Shown: piece by piece, positions 17,470 to 26,050 of the stretch
How positions within the stretch are numbered: the first letter of the stretch is position 1
Layout of the letters: each line of letters starts with the position of its first letter
Source of the DNA: Lentibacillus siamensis
Lineage (GTDB): Bacteria; Bacillota; Bacilli; Bacillales; Amphibacillaceae
DNA length: 64,000 nucleotides
Direction of reading: 5' to 3'
Assembly: GCF_039522605.1 (NCBI RefSeq)
Contig: NZ_BAAADS010000012.1
Coordinates: 1-64,000, forward strand
Made by a program: the position numbers and the translations under genes
Notes under the pieces: generated by a model
The model's database searches: none
What the model was told of the DNA's origin: nothing
The model's input: the letters and a program-made list of their open reading frames with translations, nothing else

Positions 17470-18792
17470 ATGACAACTTACCATTTTATTGGTATCAAGG
17501 GAACCGGGATGAGTTCACTTGCCCAAATACTTCATGATTCCGGGGAAAGTGTTCAGGGTTCCGATGTTGAAAAGCGATTTTTTACACAGGAAGCATTGGA
17601 AAATAAGAATATCCCGATTTTCTCTTTTGCAGAAAGTAACATCAAAGAGGGTTATACGATAATAGCCGGAAATGCATTCTCTGATGATCATCCGGAGATA
17701 AAAGAAGCAAAACGACAAGGATTATCTTTCTACAGATATCATGAATTTCTGGGAGAATGGCTCAAACAGTATACAAGTATCGCCGTAGCCGGTGCACATG
17801 GGAAGACCTCGACCACAGGCTTGCTGGCACATGTATTGAATGAGACATACCCTATTTCATACCTTATTGGTGATGGTACAGGGAAAGGACATGTGGATAG
17901 CAGGTACTTTGTGTTCGAAGCGTGTGAGTACCGGCGTCATTTTCTGCGGTATGAGCCAGACTATGCGATAATGACCAACATAGATTTTGATCACCCGGAT
18001 TATTTCACTAGTATAGATGATGTGTTTAATGCATTCCAGTCAATGGCGGAGCGTGTAAAAAAAGGAATTATTGCATGTGGTGATGATGAACAGCTTCAAA
18101 AAATTCAGGCAAAAGTTCCTGTTGTGTATTACGGTTTTGGAGAAACAAACGATTTCCAGGCACAAAACGTACAGGAAACGGATGATGGAACGGAATTTGA
18201 TGTTTTTGTCCGCAATACGTATTATGACACTTTTTTAATTCCGTTGTATGGTGACCATAATATTCTTAATGCATTGTCAGTGATTGCAATTTGTCATTAT
18301 GAAAATATGAAGTCGGATGACATAAAGGCTCTCAGTACGTTTCAGGGTGTGAAGCGGCGATTTACCGAAAAGCGAATCGGTAATCAGGTATTGATCGATG
18401 ATTATGCACATCATCCGAAAGAAATCACCGCAACTATTGATTCTGCCCGGAAGAAGTATCACGATAAACCGGTGACTGCAATCTTCCAGCCGCATACCTT
18501 TTCACGGACGAAAACATTTCTGCGGGAGTTTGCCGATAGTTTGTGCAATGCCGATAAAGTATATTTGTGTGATATTTTCGGGTCTGCACGGGAAGACAGC
18601 GGGAAACTTACCATTTATGATTTGCAGGAACTGATTGATGGAAGTGAAATTCTGACATTGTCCAATACAGATGTTCTGCAGGAGGATGCTGGCAGTGTGC
18701 TGATATTTATGGGTGCAGGAGATATCCAAAAATTTCAGCAGGCATACGAGGAACAGCTATCTTTGACCGGTAACAATAGATTAAATGCGTAA
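17470..18792 (+). CDS. murC: UDP-N-acetylmuramate--L-alanine ligase MurC
   Basis: A 440-residue Mur ligase. The N-terminal Rossmann part opens TYHFIGIKGTGMSSLAQIL, the ATP-binding P-loop is GAHGKTSTTG at residues 108-117, the central block is NIDFDHPDYF (~171-181), and the C-terminal domain has DDYAHHPKEI (~305) and IFQPHTFSRT (~332). It adds the first amino acid of the peptidoglycan stem peptide in the cytoplasm. AATTTTTTGGAGG lies just before ATG, and an AT-rich leader of about 100 bases separates it from the NAPRTase gene. Confidence 0.95.
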   Translation: MTTYHFIGIKGTGMSSLAQILHDSGESVQGSDVEKRFFTQEALENKNIPIFSFAESNIKEGYTIIAGNAFSDDHPEIKEAKRQGLSFYRYHEFLGEWLKQYTSIAVAGAHGKTSTTGLLAHVLNETYPISYLIGDGTGKGHVDSRYFVFEACEYRRHFLRYEPDYAIMTNIDFDHPDYFTSIDDVFNAFQSMAERVKKGIIACGDDEQLQKIQAKVPVVYYGFGETNDFQAQNVQETDDGTEFDVFVRNTYYDTFLIPLYGDHNILNALSVIAICHYENMKSDDIKALSTFQGVKRRFTEKRIGNQVLIDDYAHHPKEITATIDSARKKYHDKPVTAIFQPHTFSRTKTFLREFADSLCNADKVYLCDIFGSAREDSGKLTIYDLQELIDGSEILTLSNTDVLQEDAGSVLIFMGAGDIQKFQQAYEEQLSLTGNNRLNA

Positions 18793-18794
18793 TG

Positions 18795-18822
18795 AGCCTG
18801 AACTGCAAGGCTCTATTTTCCT
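18795..18822 (+). terminator. Terminator after murC
   Basis: Stem GAGCC / GGCTC with a 10-base loop followed by a pyrimidine-rich T tract (ATTTTCCTTTTC), immediately after the murC stop codon. Confidence 0.7.
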
Positions 18823-18888
18823 TTTCTTTTTTACACAAATGAGAAGATGAAGCAATTCGGTACAAGCCATCATTCATTATGTTAAAAT

Positions 18889-18913
18889 GTTTATGTACTA
18901 TTATTTTGGGATA
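18889..18913 (+). promoter_or_regulatory. Possible sigma-B-type promoter upstream of ytxGH
   Basis: GTTTAT (18889-18894), 13-base spacer, GGGATA (18908-18913). The -35 matches the sigma-B consensus GTTTAA well, the -10 only partly. B. subtilis ytxGHJ is known to be under general-stress (sigma-B) and sigma-H control, which is the main reason to list it. Confidence 0.3.
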
Positions 18914-19007
18914 TTGTTTACAAATATCTATTTTACAGCATTTATTAAGCATTTCAGAAAAAAGCAGGCATGAAAACGTCGTTTAAATCAAAGGAGCTGA
19001 TCTACCA

Positions 19008-19415
19008 GTGGAAAGTTTGTTGTATATCTCAGCAATTATCATTGCAGTTGCATTTGCTGTGCTTGTAATTTACCTGGCAATTACATTGAAGGCTGCCAAA
19101 CAGACATTGAGTAATGTTTCAGGTACATTGGACAGCCTTAATCAGCAAATGCAGGGAATAACGGCAGAGACATCTGCCTTGTTGAGCAAAACCAATAAAT
19201 TGGCAGACGATGTAAATGAAAAGTCGTCGAGGTTAAATGGATTATTTGAAGGTATTAAAGGAATCGGGGAAACGTTCAAGAATTTTAACAATTCGATGGG
19301 CAAATTATCAAAAAGTATTTCCAAATCTGCATCACAAAATCAGGAATCAACTTCACAGGTAATGAAATGGGGAAATGCAGCCGTAGATTATTTAAAAAAG
19401 AAAAAAAATAAATAA
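19008..19415 (+). CDS. ytxG: DUF948 membrane-anchored general-stress protein YtxG
   Basis: A 135-residue protein with one N-terminal membrane helix (LLYISAIIIAVAFAVLVIYLAITL, ~residues 4-27; the cytoplasmic or outer location of the rest is not provable here). A long amphipathic coiled-coil region follows, with repeated DxL/SxxLN patterns as in DUF948, and a very basic tail (LKKKKNK). The start is GTG at 19008 after AAAGGAGCTG. Function is unknown; in B. subtilis it is stress-induced. ytxH follows after 18 bases. Confidence 0.85.
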   Translation: MESLLYISAIIIAVAFAVLVIYLAITLKAAKQTLSNVSGTLDSLNQQMQGITAETSALLSKTNKLADDVNEKSSRLNGLFEGIKGIGETFKNFNNSMGKLSKSISKSASQNQESTSQVMKWGNAAVDYLKKKKNK

Positions 19416-19433
19416 AAATGGAGGCATGTTAAC

Positions 19434-19820
19434 ATGGGAGAGAACAACATTAATAGTAAAGATTTCTTGATTGGTACGCTTATTGGCGGATTCGTGGGTG
19501 CAGCCGCTGCATTATTGTTTGCACCAAAAGCAGGAACTGAATTAAGAGGAAGTCTGAATGAAGGTGCCACACAGTTAAAAGATGCCGCTTATGAGAAAGG
19601 CTCTGATTTGAAAGTAAAAGCATATGAAAAAGGATCTGATCTGAAAAACAAAGCGTCAGACTCCAAAGAGAAATTTTCACAGAAAACACAGGAACTGACG
19701 AAAAATGTTCAGGACAAATGGAACGAACGAAAAAATGATGAAACAGCTGCAGAGGAAGCTGCGGAAGAACTTGCTGACGCGATTGAGGAAGCCGCTGAAG
19801 AAGCTGAAGAGACAAAGTAA
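19434..19820 (+). CDS. ytxH: YtxH family general-stress protein
   Basis: A 128-residue protein. The YtxH signature is present: polar start, then a single glycine-rich helix (FLIGTLIGGFVGAAAALLFAPKAGTELR, residues ~10-37, quoted in parts: FLIGTLIGGFVG and LLFAPKAGTELR). The rest is an 11-residue-type amphipathic repeat (YEKGSDLKVKA, YEKGSDLKNKA) and a very acidic Ala/Glu tail, reminiscent of LEA-like desiccation proteins. Role is unknown. In B. subtilis ytxJ follows ytxH, but here no ytxJ is present and a terminator comes next. Confidence 0.87.
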   Translation: MGENNINSKDFLIGTLIGGFVGAAAALLFAPKAGTELRGSLNEGATQLKDAAYEKGSDLKVKAYEKGSDLKNKASDSKEKFSQKTQELTKNVQDKWNERKNDETAAEEAAEELADAIEEAAEEAEETK

Positions 19821-19839
19821 AAGGTAATAGTAATACACC

Positions 19840-19876
19840 AATCTGTAACGCGATAAGTGCGTTGCAGATTTTTTTG
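19840..19876 (+). terminator. Terminator after ytxGH
   Basis: Stem AATCTGTAACGC / GCGTTGCAGATT followed by seven Ts, 20 bases after the ytxH stop codon. Confidence 0.9.
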
Positions 19877-20017
19877 TTGGCAAGCCGGAGACGGGAGAAG
19901 CGCGGATATACTATGAAAGAATACATTATGCCGGAAACCTCGTTATTATAAATTTGAAATATATTATGCAGGATTTTAAAAAAAATCGGTAAAATAGAGT
20001 AAGCGCTTTATCGGTTT

Positions 20018-20033
20018 AATGTCAACAGGTTTG
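20018..20033. promoter_or_regulatory. Weak catabolite-responsive-element-like palindrome
   Basis: AGTAAGCGCTTTAT contains the symmetrical core AAGCGCTT of cre sites but lacks the outer TG and CA bases. It lies about 165 bases upstream of aroG. CcpA is encoded two genes on. I regard it as a candidate only. Confidence 0.25.
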
Positions 20034-20196
20034 ATTAAAAATCCTTTCCCTGTGCTGGTTTGGAAACATCAAAATGGTTTTTTTATTTTAAAAATTCCTG
20101 ATGACAAACGTATTATAATTCGTTATAATGGTTTCTAATTATTAAAAAATCTGCCTAATTCAACAGGTAAAAACACAGTGTTCAGGAGGGGTTACG

Positions 20197-21270
20197 ATGA
20201 GCCAAAACGAATTGGAGCAATTACGTCAAAATCTTGATAGGATTAATATGGAGTTGCTTGATCTTATCAATGAACGTGCAAAAACAGCACAGCAAATCGG
20301 GAAAGTAAAAAATAAGCAGAGCATTAAGCGGTTTGATCCTGTCCGGGAGCGCAGCATGCTGGATGAGCTTACCCAAAAAAATGATGGCCCATTTGAAAAT
20401 TCCACGATTGAACACATATTCAAGGAAATTTTTAAAGCAAGTCTCGAATTACAGGTGGATGATCATCGGAAGGCATTGCTTGTTTCCAGAAAAATGAAGC
20501 CTGAAGATACCGTTATCGATATTAAAGGAGAAAAATTTGGTGATGGGAATACCCATCATATTTTCGGGCCGTGTTCAGTGGAAAGTTATGACCAAGTGGC
20601 TGAAGTTGCCAAGGCGGTTAAACAAAACGGCAATAAATTTTTGCGTGGCGGTGCATTTAAACCGCGTACATCACCATATGATTTCCAGGGTCTCGGGCTC
20701 GAAGGACTGCAGATATTAAAGAAAGTTGCTGATGAGTATGATTTGGCAGTTGTGAGTGAAATAGTCAATCCTGCTGATGTAGAAAAAGCCCTGGATTATA
20801 TTGATGTGATTCAAATCGGCGCGCGAAACATGCAAAATTTTGAATTGCTGAAAGCAGCAGGGGAGGTTGACAAACCTGTACTATTGAAACGCGGTATGTC
20901 GGCAACAATTTCTGAGTTTATAAATGCAGCCGAATATATAATATCACGCGGCAATGGTAATATTATTCTTTGTGAACGTGGTATTCGAACCTATGAGAAA
21001 GCAACCAGAAATACATTGGATATTTCAGCTGTGCCAATTCTAAAACAGGAAACACACTTGCCTGTTATGGTTGATGTAACACATTCAACTGGGCGCAGGG
21101 ATCTACTGCTGCCAGCCGCAAAAGCTGCATTGGCAATTGGCGCAGACGGCGTAATGGCTGAGGTTCACCCGGATCCGGCGGTAGCGCTATCGGATGCTGC
21201 ACAGCAAATGGATATTCCAACGTTTCATTCTTTTGTCGATGAACTGGAGACATTTTCGAATCGAAAGTAG
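20197..21270 (+). CDS. aroG: Bifunctional chorismate mutase / 3-deoxy-7-phosphoheptulonate synthase
   Basis: A 357-residue fusion. Residues 1-90 form an AroQ-type chorismate mutase (LRQNLDRINMELLDLINERA, with the KVKNKQS lysine block). Residues ~95-357 form a DAHP synthase of the type Ibeta barrel: FGPCSVESYDQV, FLRGGAFKPRTSPYDFQG, IQIGARNMQNF, VLLKRGMSAT, DVTHSTGRRDLLLPAAKA. It condenses PEP and erythrose-4-phosphate, the first step to aromatic amino acids; in Bacillus the mutase part also confers feedback control by prephenate/chorismate. B. subtilis calls it aroA (not the EPSP synthase). The gene precedes ccpA as in B. subtilis. Confidence 0.94.
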   Translation: MSQNELEQLRQNLDRINMELLDLINERAKTAQQIGKVKNKQSIKRFDPVRERSMLDELTQKNDGPFENSTIEHIFKEIFKASLELQVDDHRKALLVSRKMKPEDTVIDIKGEKFGDGNTHHIFGPCSVESYDQVAEVAKAVKQNGNKFLRGGAFKPRTSPYDFQGLGLEGLQILKKVADEYDLAVVSEIVNPADVEKALDYIDVIQIGARNMQNFELLKAAGEVDKPVLLKRGMSATISEFINAAEYIISRGNGNIILCERGIRTYEKATRNTLDISAVPILKQETHLPVMVDVTHSTGRRDLLLPAAKAALAIGADGVMAEVHPDPAVALSDAAQQMDIPTFHSFVDELETFSNRK

Positions 21271-21278
21271 TTTTTGTT

Positions 21279-21313
21279 AAGGCTGATCCAAGTGATCAGC
21301 CTTAAATTTTTTG
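21279..21313 (+). terminator. Terminator after aroG
   Basis: Perfect stem AAGGCTGATC / GATCAGCCTT with a five-base loop, then AAATTTTTTG. Confidence 0.9.
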
Positions 21314-21377
21314 TGTTTTTCCTGACGTTGAAGTATGATATATGCATAAGGATCCGTATCGATGGAGGTAGATTAGC

Positions 21378-22373
21378 GTGAATATAACAATTTATGATGT
21401 AGCAAGAGAAGCAAACGTATCAATGGCAACCGTATCAAGGGTCGTCAATGGAAATCCGAATGTAAAACCAGCTACCCGAAAAAAGGTACTGAATACAATC
21501 GAACAATTAGGGTACAGGCCCAACGCGGTGGCACGCGGTTTAGCAAGCAAAAAGACAACAACGGTTGGTGCGATCATTCCGGACATTTCCAGCATCTTTT
21601 TCGCTGAACTGGCAAGAGGGATTGAAGATATCGCAACCATGTATAAATATAATATTATCTTAAGTAACTCCGATCAGAATAAGGATAAGGAATTACAATT
21701 AATTAATACAATGCTGGAAAAACAGGTGGACGGTATACTGTTTATGGGCGGGAATATTTCCGAAGAACACGTTAAGCAGTTTGAAAGTTCCTCAATTCCG
21801 GTTGTATTGGCGGCAACATATGATGAAACGAACACAATTCCTTCTGTAAACATTGACTATGAAGCGGCAGCTTACGAAGCAACATCATTTTTGATTGAAA
21901 AAGCAAATGATAAAATTGCGTTTATATCGGGCCGTGAAGACACATTAATTAATCAGCAGAAGCACAAAGGCTATTTGCGTGCTTTGCGTGAGAAGTCAAT
22001 TAGTGTTGATGATGATTATATTCTGAAAGGTGACTACTCTTATGATTCAGGGATTGAAGCTGTTGAAGAATTATTGGCACTGGAAAACACACCAACTGCT
22101 GTCTTTGTCGCTTCCGATGAAATGGCGCTCGGTGTGATTCACGGTGCGCAGGATAAAGGATATAACGTTCCGGAAGATCTTGAAGTATTTGGGTTTGATA
22201 ACACAAGATTGGCCGCAATGGTTCGGCCGACATTGTCAACCATTGTACAGCCAATGTATGACATCGGTGCAGTAGCAATGCGCCTTCTGACTAAATTTAT
22301 GAATAAAGAAGAGGTGGAGGAGAAGAAAGTTGTTCTTCCGCACCGGATCGAAGAAAGAAAATCAACTAAATAA
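21378..22373 (+). CDS. ccpA: Catabolite control protein A, LacI family
   Basis: A 331-residue LacI/GalR regulator. The N-terminal HTH (TIYDVAREANVSMATVSRVV, residues 3-22) and hinge (RPNAVARGLASKKT) are canonical, and the periplasmic-binding-like core follows with PAVFVASDEMA-type and GFDNTRLAAMVRPTLSTI blocks. CcpA with Ser-phosphorylated HPr binds cre sites to repress or activate carbon genes. Location after aroG and before the convergent acuC is the B. subtilis arrangement, which supports CcpA over other LacI paralogues. Confidence 0.95.
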   Translation: MNITIYDVAREANVSMATVSRVVNGNPNVKPATRKKVLNTIEQLGYRPNAVARGLASKKTTTVGAIIPDISSIFFAELARGIEDIATMYKYNIILSNSDQNKDKELQLINTMLEKQVDGILFMGGNISEEHVKQFESSSIPVVLAATYDETNTIPSVNIDYEAAAYEATSFLIEKANDKIAFISGREDTLINQQKHKGYLRALREKSISVDDDYILKGDYSYDSGIEAVEELLALENTPTAVFVASDEMALGVIHGAQDKGYNVPEDLEVFGFDNTRLAAMVRPTLSTIVQPMYDIGAVAMRLLTKFMNKEEVEEKKVVLPHRIEERKSTK

Positions 22374-22384
22374 TGATGAAGCAA

Positions 22385-22410
22385 AGGGGAGGTGAAAAAT
22401 CACCTCCCCG
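22385..22410. terminator. Bidirectional terminator between ccpA and acuC
   Basis: Stem GGGGAGGTG / CACCTCCCC with a five-base AAAAA/T loop. It overlaps the last codons and stop of acuC (22400), so the acuC C-terminus is written in one arm of the hairpin. Confidence 0.8.
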
Positions 22411-23566
22411 ATTGTGTGTTTTGTGTATATTTTAACGCGTTTAGTACTATTTTGGCGTTTTTCTCCGTTATTTCCTTTCTGCGTGGAATGTGTGGAACGA
22501 TGTTTTCGCTATCGTGCCAGGTTGCCGGTAACGAAACTGGTGCTTCCTGCTGCCATTTGCTCAGCCAAGTTTCCGGAATGGATCCGGTTTGTGCGGCACC
22601 GGTTTTCATGACACTCCAAACCTGAGCCCAGGCACGGGGTACGACGCGCCACATGTCATAACCGCCTCCACCGAGTGCAATCCAGCGCCCGTCACAATAT
22701 TTGTGCGCAATTTCATGTGCCAGCTGTGGTATTTTTTCATACGTTTTCATGGTGGAACATAAATGTGTCAGCGGGTCATATGTATGTGCATCAGCCCCGT
22801 TCTGTGTCACGATAACGTCCGGTTTGAAATATGCCGCAATATTCTTTAGAGCGGCCTCATAAACCTGTAAAAATGATTCATCCTCTGTAAATGCATCGAT
22901 TGGCAGATTAAAAGAATAACCATGCCCTGCCTTAATCCCCCGTTCGTTCACATTTCCGGTTCCGGGGAACAGGTAACGGCCAGTCTCATGGACGGAAAGC
23001 GTACAGACATTGGGATCATCGTAAAACGCCCATTGAACACCATCACCGTGATGTGCATCTGTATCAATATATAATGCCCGCAGCCCATATTTTTTACGGA
23101 TATATTTAAGGGCAACAGCACCATCATTGTAAATACAGAAACCGCTCGCCTTTCGCTTAAAACCGTGGTGAAGTCCGCCGCCAAGATTCAGGGCGTGCTC
23201 AGCCTTTCCTTGCAGTACATAATCTACTGCAGCGAGCGTACCGCCAACCAAATAACTGGAAGCTTCATGCATCCCATTAAAAATTGGCGTATCCTCTGTT
23301 CCGAGTCCGTATTCAAATCCTTCATCCGAACCCAGTTCACCACTTCCTGCCTTTTTGACTGTTTCGATAAAGCTAAGGTCATGAAAAAGGCTAAGCTCAT
23401 CAACAGTAGCAAGTCTCGGCTGAATTATATCATTCTTTTCCAGCAGTCCGGAATGTTCCAATAAAGTTTTTGACAGCAATACCCGTTTCTGATTAAAAGG
23501 GTGATCCGCATGAAAATGGTAGTTTAAAAAAGCATTTGAAAAAACAAAGACTGAACTGCAACTCAT
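22400..23566 (-). CDS. acuC: Acetoin utilisation protein AcuC, class I histone-deacetylase fold
   Basis: A 388-residue HDAC-like deacetylase. The zinc site and charge relay are present: IDTDAHHGDGVQWAFYDD near residues 131-148, NLGGGLHHG (~125 region), QNGADAHTYDPL (~245), and LGGGGYD (~290). In B. subtilis AcuC removes acetyl groups from lysine on acetyl-CoA synthetase, reversing AcuA. ATG overlaps the end of acuB by four bases, so translation is probably coupled. It is transcribed toward ccpA. Confidence 0.93.
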   Translation of the reverse strand: MSCSSVFVFSNAFLNYHFHADHPFNQKRVLLSKTLLEHSGLLEKNDIIQPRLATVDELSLFHDLSFIETVKKAGSGELGSDEGFEYGLGTEDTPIFNGMHEASSYLVGGTLAAVDYVLQGKAEHALNLGGGLHHGFKRKASGFCIYNDGAVALKYIRKKYGLRALYIDTDAHHGDGVQWAFYDDPNVCTLSVHETGRYLFPGTGNVNERGIKAGHGYSFNLPIDAFTEDESFLQVYEAALKNIAAYFKPDVIVTQNGADAHTYDPLTHLCSTMKTYEKIPQLAHEIAHKYCDGRWIALGGGGYDMWRVVPRAWAQVWSVMKTGAAQTGSIPETWLSKWQQEAPVSLPATWHDSENIVPHIPRRKEITEKNAKIVLNALKYTQNTQSGR

Positions 23567-24213
23567 CGTTCTGGCCCCGCATTGTCATTAGGCCACATCA
23601 GTTCATATCCTGCTGACTGCAAGTCTTTTATCACAGGCAAAGGATTCATCGTTTGAATGCGGAACACCAGAATTTTATAATTTGCATCATTTTTATACGG
23701 GTAAACCAACACGGATGTAATGTTTGTTTTCCGGGCGCCAAATATTGCAGCAACTTCCGGTAGAATTCCCGGTTTGTGCGGAACTTTCACTTCGATATGG
23801 GAGCTCTGCACATTCGTTCCTGTAATTTCAATAAGTGTGTGGAGCATATCTTTTTCCGTGATAACCCCAACCAATTTATTGCTGCTGATAACAGGCAGGC
23901 AGGCGAACTCTTCCTCGTAAAAGATTCCGGCAATTTCCTCAACAAGGTCAAGCGGATGCACAGACACTACCGGCTGACTCATGATCGTTTGAATCTCATT
24001 TTGCAGTTCGGTATGTTCCCTGTTTTCTTCAAAAATGGAAGGTGTTGCATCCCGTACATCCCGATCGGAAACAATGCCTATCACATTTTTTTCTTCATTG
24101 ATAATGGTAATGTGGCGGATCTTTTTTTCATGAAGCAGTTTCAATGCCGAGGCAATTGTCGCCGTTGGTGGCAAAGAAGCAACATCTGTATTCATAATTT
24201 CTTCAACCAGCAT
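23563..24213 (-). CDS. acuB: Acetoin utilisation protein AcuB, CBS-ACT protein
   Basis: A 216-residue protein with two N-terminal CBS motifs (MLVEEIMNTDVASLPP... and the second around SQPVVSVHPLDLVEEIAG) and a C-terminal ACT-like domain (IEVKVPHKPGILPEVAAIFG, about residues 138-157). CBS pairs normally sense adenine nucleotides. Its exact role in the Acu pathway is not settled. It overlaps acuA by one base (TAATG) and acuC by four. Confidence 0.92.
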   Translation of the reverse strand: MLVEEIMNTDVASLPPTATIASALKLLHEKKIRHITIINEEKNVIGIVSDRDVRDATPSIFEENREHTELQNEIQTIMSQPVVSVHPLDLVEEIAGIFYEEEFACLPVISSNKLVGVITEKDMLHTLIEITGTNVQSSHIEVKVPHKPGILPEVAAIFGARKTNITSVLVYPYKNDANYKILVFRIQTMNPLPVIKDLQSAGYELMWPNDNAGPER

Positions 24214-24866
24214 TAGAATCCCTCCCTCATATTTCGATATTGATGTCGCTGCAAAAACCTCAGTTTATCAAATTTATTGATGGATGTATCCGGTACGTTT
24301 TCCCCGATTCTTACCATTAGACAATTGGCAGGATGTGAAATAATTTCCGGGTCATCCGTTGGCGCTGGGGAGAGTCCCCCGGCTGCCATCATTTTTTCCA
24401 TGACTTTACGGTAATCCCAAACACTCAGACGTGTCCCGTCAAGATCCCAGTGCCAATAATATTCAGTGGAGATAATAATGTAATTTTCCATATAGTCATC
24501 TCGCATGGACAGTTTCAAAAGTCCTGATGCAATTCCGGCTCCTCGATATGCTGGGATAATTTCAATCGCACCAAGTTCAATCAAATCCTCCATTTTAAAC
24601 TCCGACCAACGCTCCAGTGGATCCGGATGCAAATAGGTGACATATCCGATGATTGTATCTCTGGTCCTGGCTATTATGATTCGGCCTTCTTCAAACTCCG
24701 CGATGTTTTGGATTGCTTCAAATTGCTGTGGCGCACGGCGAAATGCCGTTAAATGTTCATGAAAATGGTATTTCTTCAGTTCGGATGAAGGGACCGGTCC
24801 TTCAATAAATATAGAGCCCTGTTCAGTATTACGCTCCATTGAATGGTATGTTTTAATATGCTCCAC
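24213..24866 (-). CDS. acuA: Protein acetyltransferase AcuA (GNAT)
   Basis: A 217-residue GNAT acetyltransferase. The acetyl-CoA loop is IPAYRGAGIASGLLKL (near residues 99-114), preceded by the IELGAIEI-type strand, and the C-terminal part carries DYRKVMEKMMAAGGL. In B. subtilis AcuA acetylates and inactivates acetyl-CoA synthetase AcsA, normally encoded divergently beside it. Here the divergent neighbour is not acsA but a DUF2975/XRE pair. It is the first gene of acuABC. AGGCGGTGAAA lies before the ATG. Confidence 0.92.
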   Translation of the reverse strand: MEHIKTYHSMERNTEQGSIFIEGPVPSSELKKYHFHEHLTAFRRAPQQFEAIQNIAEFEEGRIIIARTRDTIIGYVTYLHPDPLERWSEFKMEDLIELGAIEIIPAYRGAGIASGLLKLSMRDDYMENYIIISTEYYWHWDLDGTRLSVWDYRKVMEKMMAAGGLSPAPTDDPEIISHPANCLMVRIGENVPDTSINKFDKLRFLQRHQYRNMREGF

Positions 24867-25069
24867 GTTTTCACCGCCTCAATAAAATACCTTTGATAAT
24901 TTCATTATACAGGAGATTGTAGCGAATTTTTAGTAAAAACCAGAAACTGCTTAATAATTTATCTTATCATTACATAACAATAATTAAATTACCAAATTCG
25001 ATATATTTTTATTGAAAAACAATAAATGATGTGTTAAAGTTTAGTTAAAATAATTTTGTGAGGTGCTTT

Positions 25070-25560
25070 ATGAAACGGGGATCAACACTCTTTTTAAAAA
25101 TAGCGGTTATTGTTATTGGGATTCCGGTCCTTGCTTTATGCATTTTTTTGCTGCCGAAGATAGGGTATGAAGCTATTGAGCAGGTACAAAAGGGGTCAGA
25201 GCTGGCTTATATCGTAATTGGCATTTTGTTTGTGATGTATGCAGCGACAATTCCGTTTTACATGGCCTTATACCAGGCATTAAAACTTTTAAGTTATATT
25301 GACAGGCGAAGGGCTTTTTCCATAGATTCTGTTAGTGCTCTAAAAAAAATAAGAATTGTGCCATCACCATCAGTGGTATGTATGTAGTAGCTTCACCACT
25401 TGTCTATATGATAGCGGAATGGGATGATGCACCGGGCCTCATGTTAATCGATATGGTCATAATCGGTGCTTCCATCGTGATTGCAGTATTTTCAGCTGTT
25501 CTTCAAAGGCTTTTAAAAGAAGCGATTGATATCAAATCAGAAAACGATTTAACGGTCTGA
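25070..25560 (+). pseudogene. DUF2975 membrane protein, frameshifted at an A8 run
   Basis: A YoaS-like DUF2975 membrane protein with about four helices. It starts at ATG 25070 behind GAGGTG and reads MKRGSTLFLKIAVIVIGIPV. At the eight-A run 25342-25349 the frame is lost; adding one A restores a continuous protein through SPLVYMIAEWDDAPG to the end KSENDLTV (stop at 25560), about 163 residues. DUF2975 proteins commonly precede an XRE-type regulator, as here (yoaS-yozG in B. subtilis). Either a genuine mutation or a homopolymer sequencing error; the intact downstream reading favours the latter or a recent event. Confidence 0.8.
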
Positions 25561-25571
25561 GGTGAATTAAT

Positions 25572-25796
25572 ATGGCAATTGTAATTAATATTGACGTAAT
25601 GCTGGCGAAACGAAAAATGAGTGTTACCGAGCTTTCAGAGAGGGTCGGCATAACAATGGCCAATCTTTCCATACTGAAAAACGGAAAAGCAAAGGCAATC
25701 CGATTTTCAACGTTGGAAGCTATTTGCAAGGCTTTGGACTGTCAGCCAGGCGATATTTTGGAATACCAAAGCGATGGAAATATGGAAGGGTCTTAA
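25572..25796 (+). CDS. XRE/Cro-type HTH regulator (YozG-like)
   Basis: A 74-residue single-domain Cro/C1-type DNA-binding protein. The recognition region reads MSVTELSERVGITMANLSIL followed by KNGKAKAIRFSTLEAICKALDC (residues ~17-58), the HTH_26 pattern. It begins 11 bases after the DUF2975 gene with GAGGTG upstream, forming the usual DUF2975-HTH pair, which is thought to act as a self-contained membrane/regulator module of unknown signal. It occupies the place where acsA lies in B. subtilis. Confidence 0.85.
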   Translation: MAIVINIDVMLAKRKMSVTELSERVGITMANLSILKNGKAKAIRFSTLEAICKALDCQPGDILEYQSDGNMEGS

Positions 25797-26050
25797 AATA
25801 AAGCTGTTTAGCATGGAAAAAACAAGTTCTTTATTATTATTTTAATAGGTACGAATCCGTCGAGATTGCTATGTTCGACACACTGTTAGGGTCAAAGGCA
25901 AGAAATCGAAATCTTTTAATCGGCTCTTGGAGACTTCTCGAAAAAGAAAAGCACTTTTTATTCGTGCGATGTTTCGCTGGCGCAGCATTTCAATTAAGAG
26001 GGTAGAGATAATAATTCCGATGTGCGAGCTTTTTTATAGGGGGGAAGCGT

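Noticed and set aside
20018..20033. Strong cre site for CcpA
   Set aside because: The outer TG/CA bases of the consensus are missing, so I kept it only as a low-confidence candidate.
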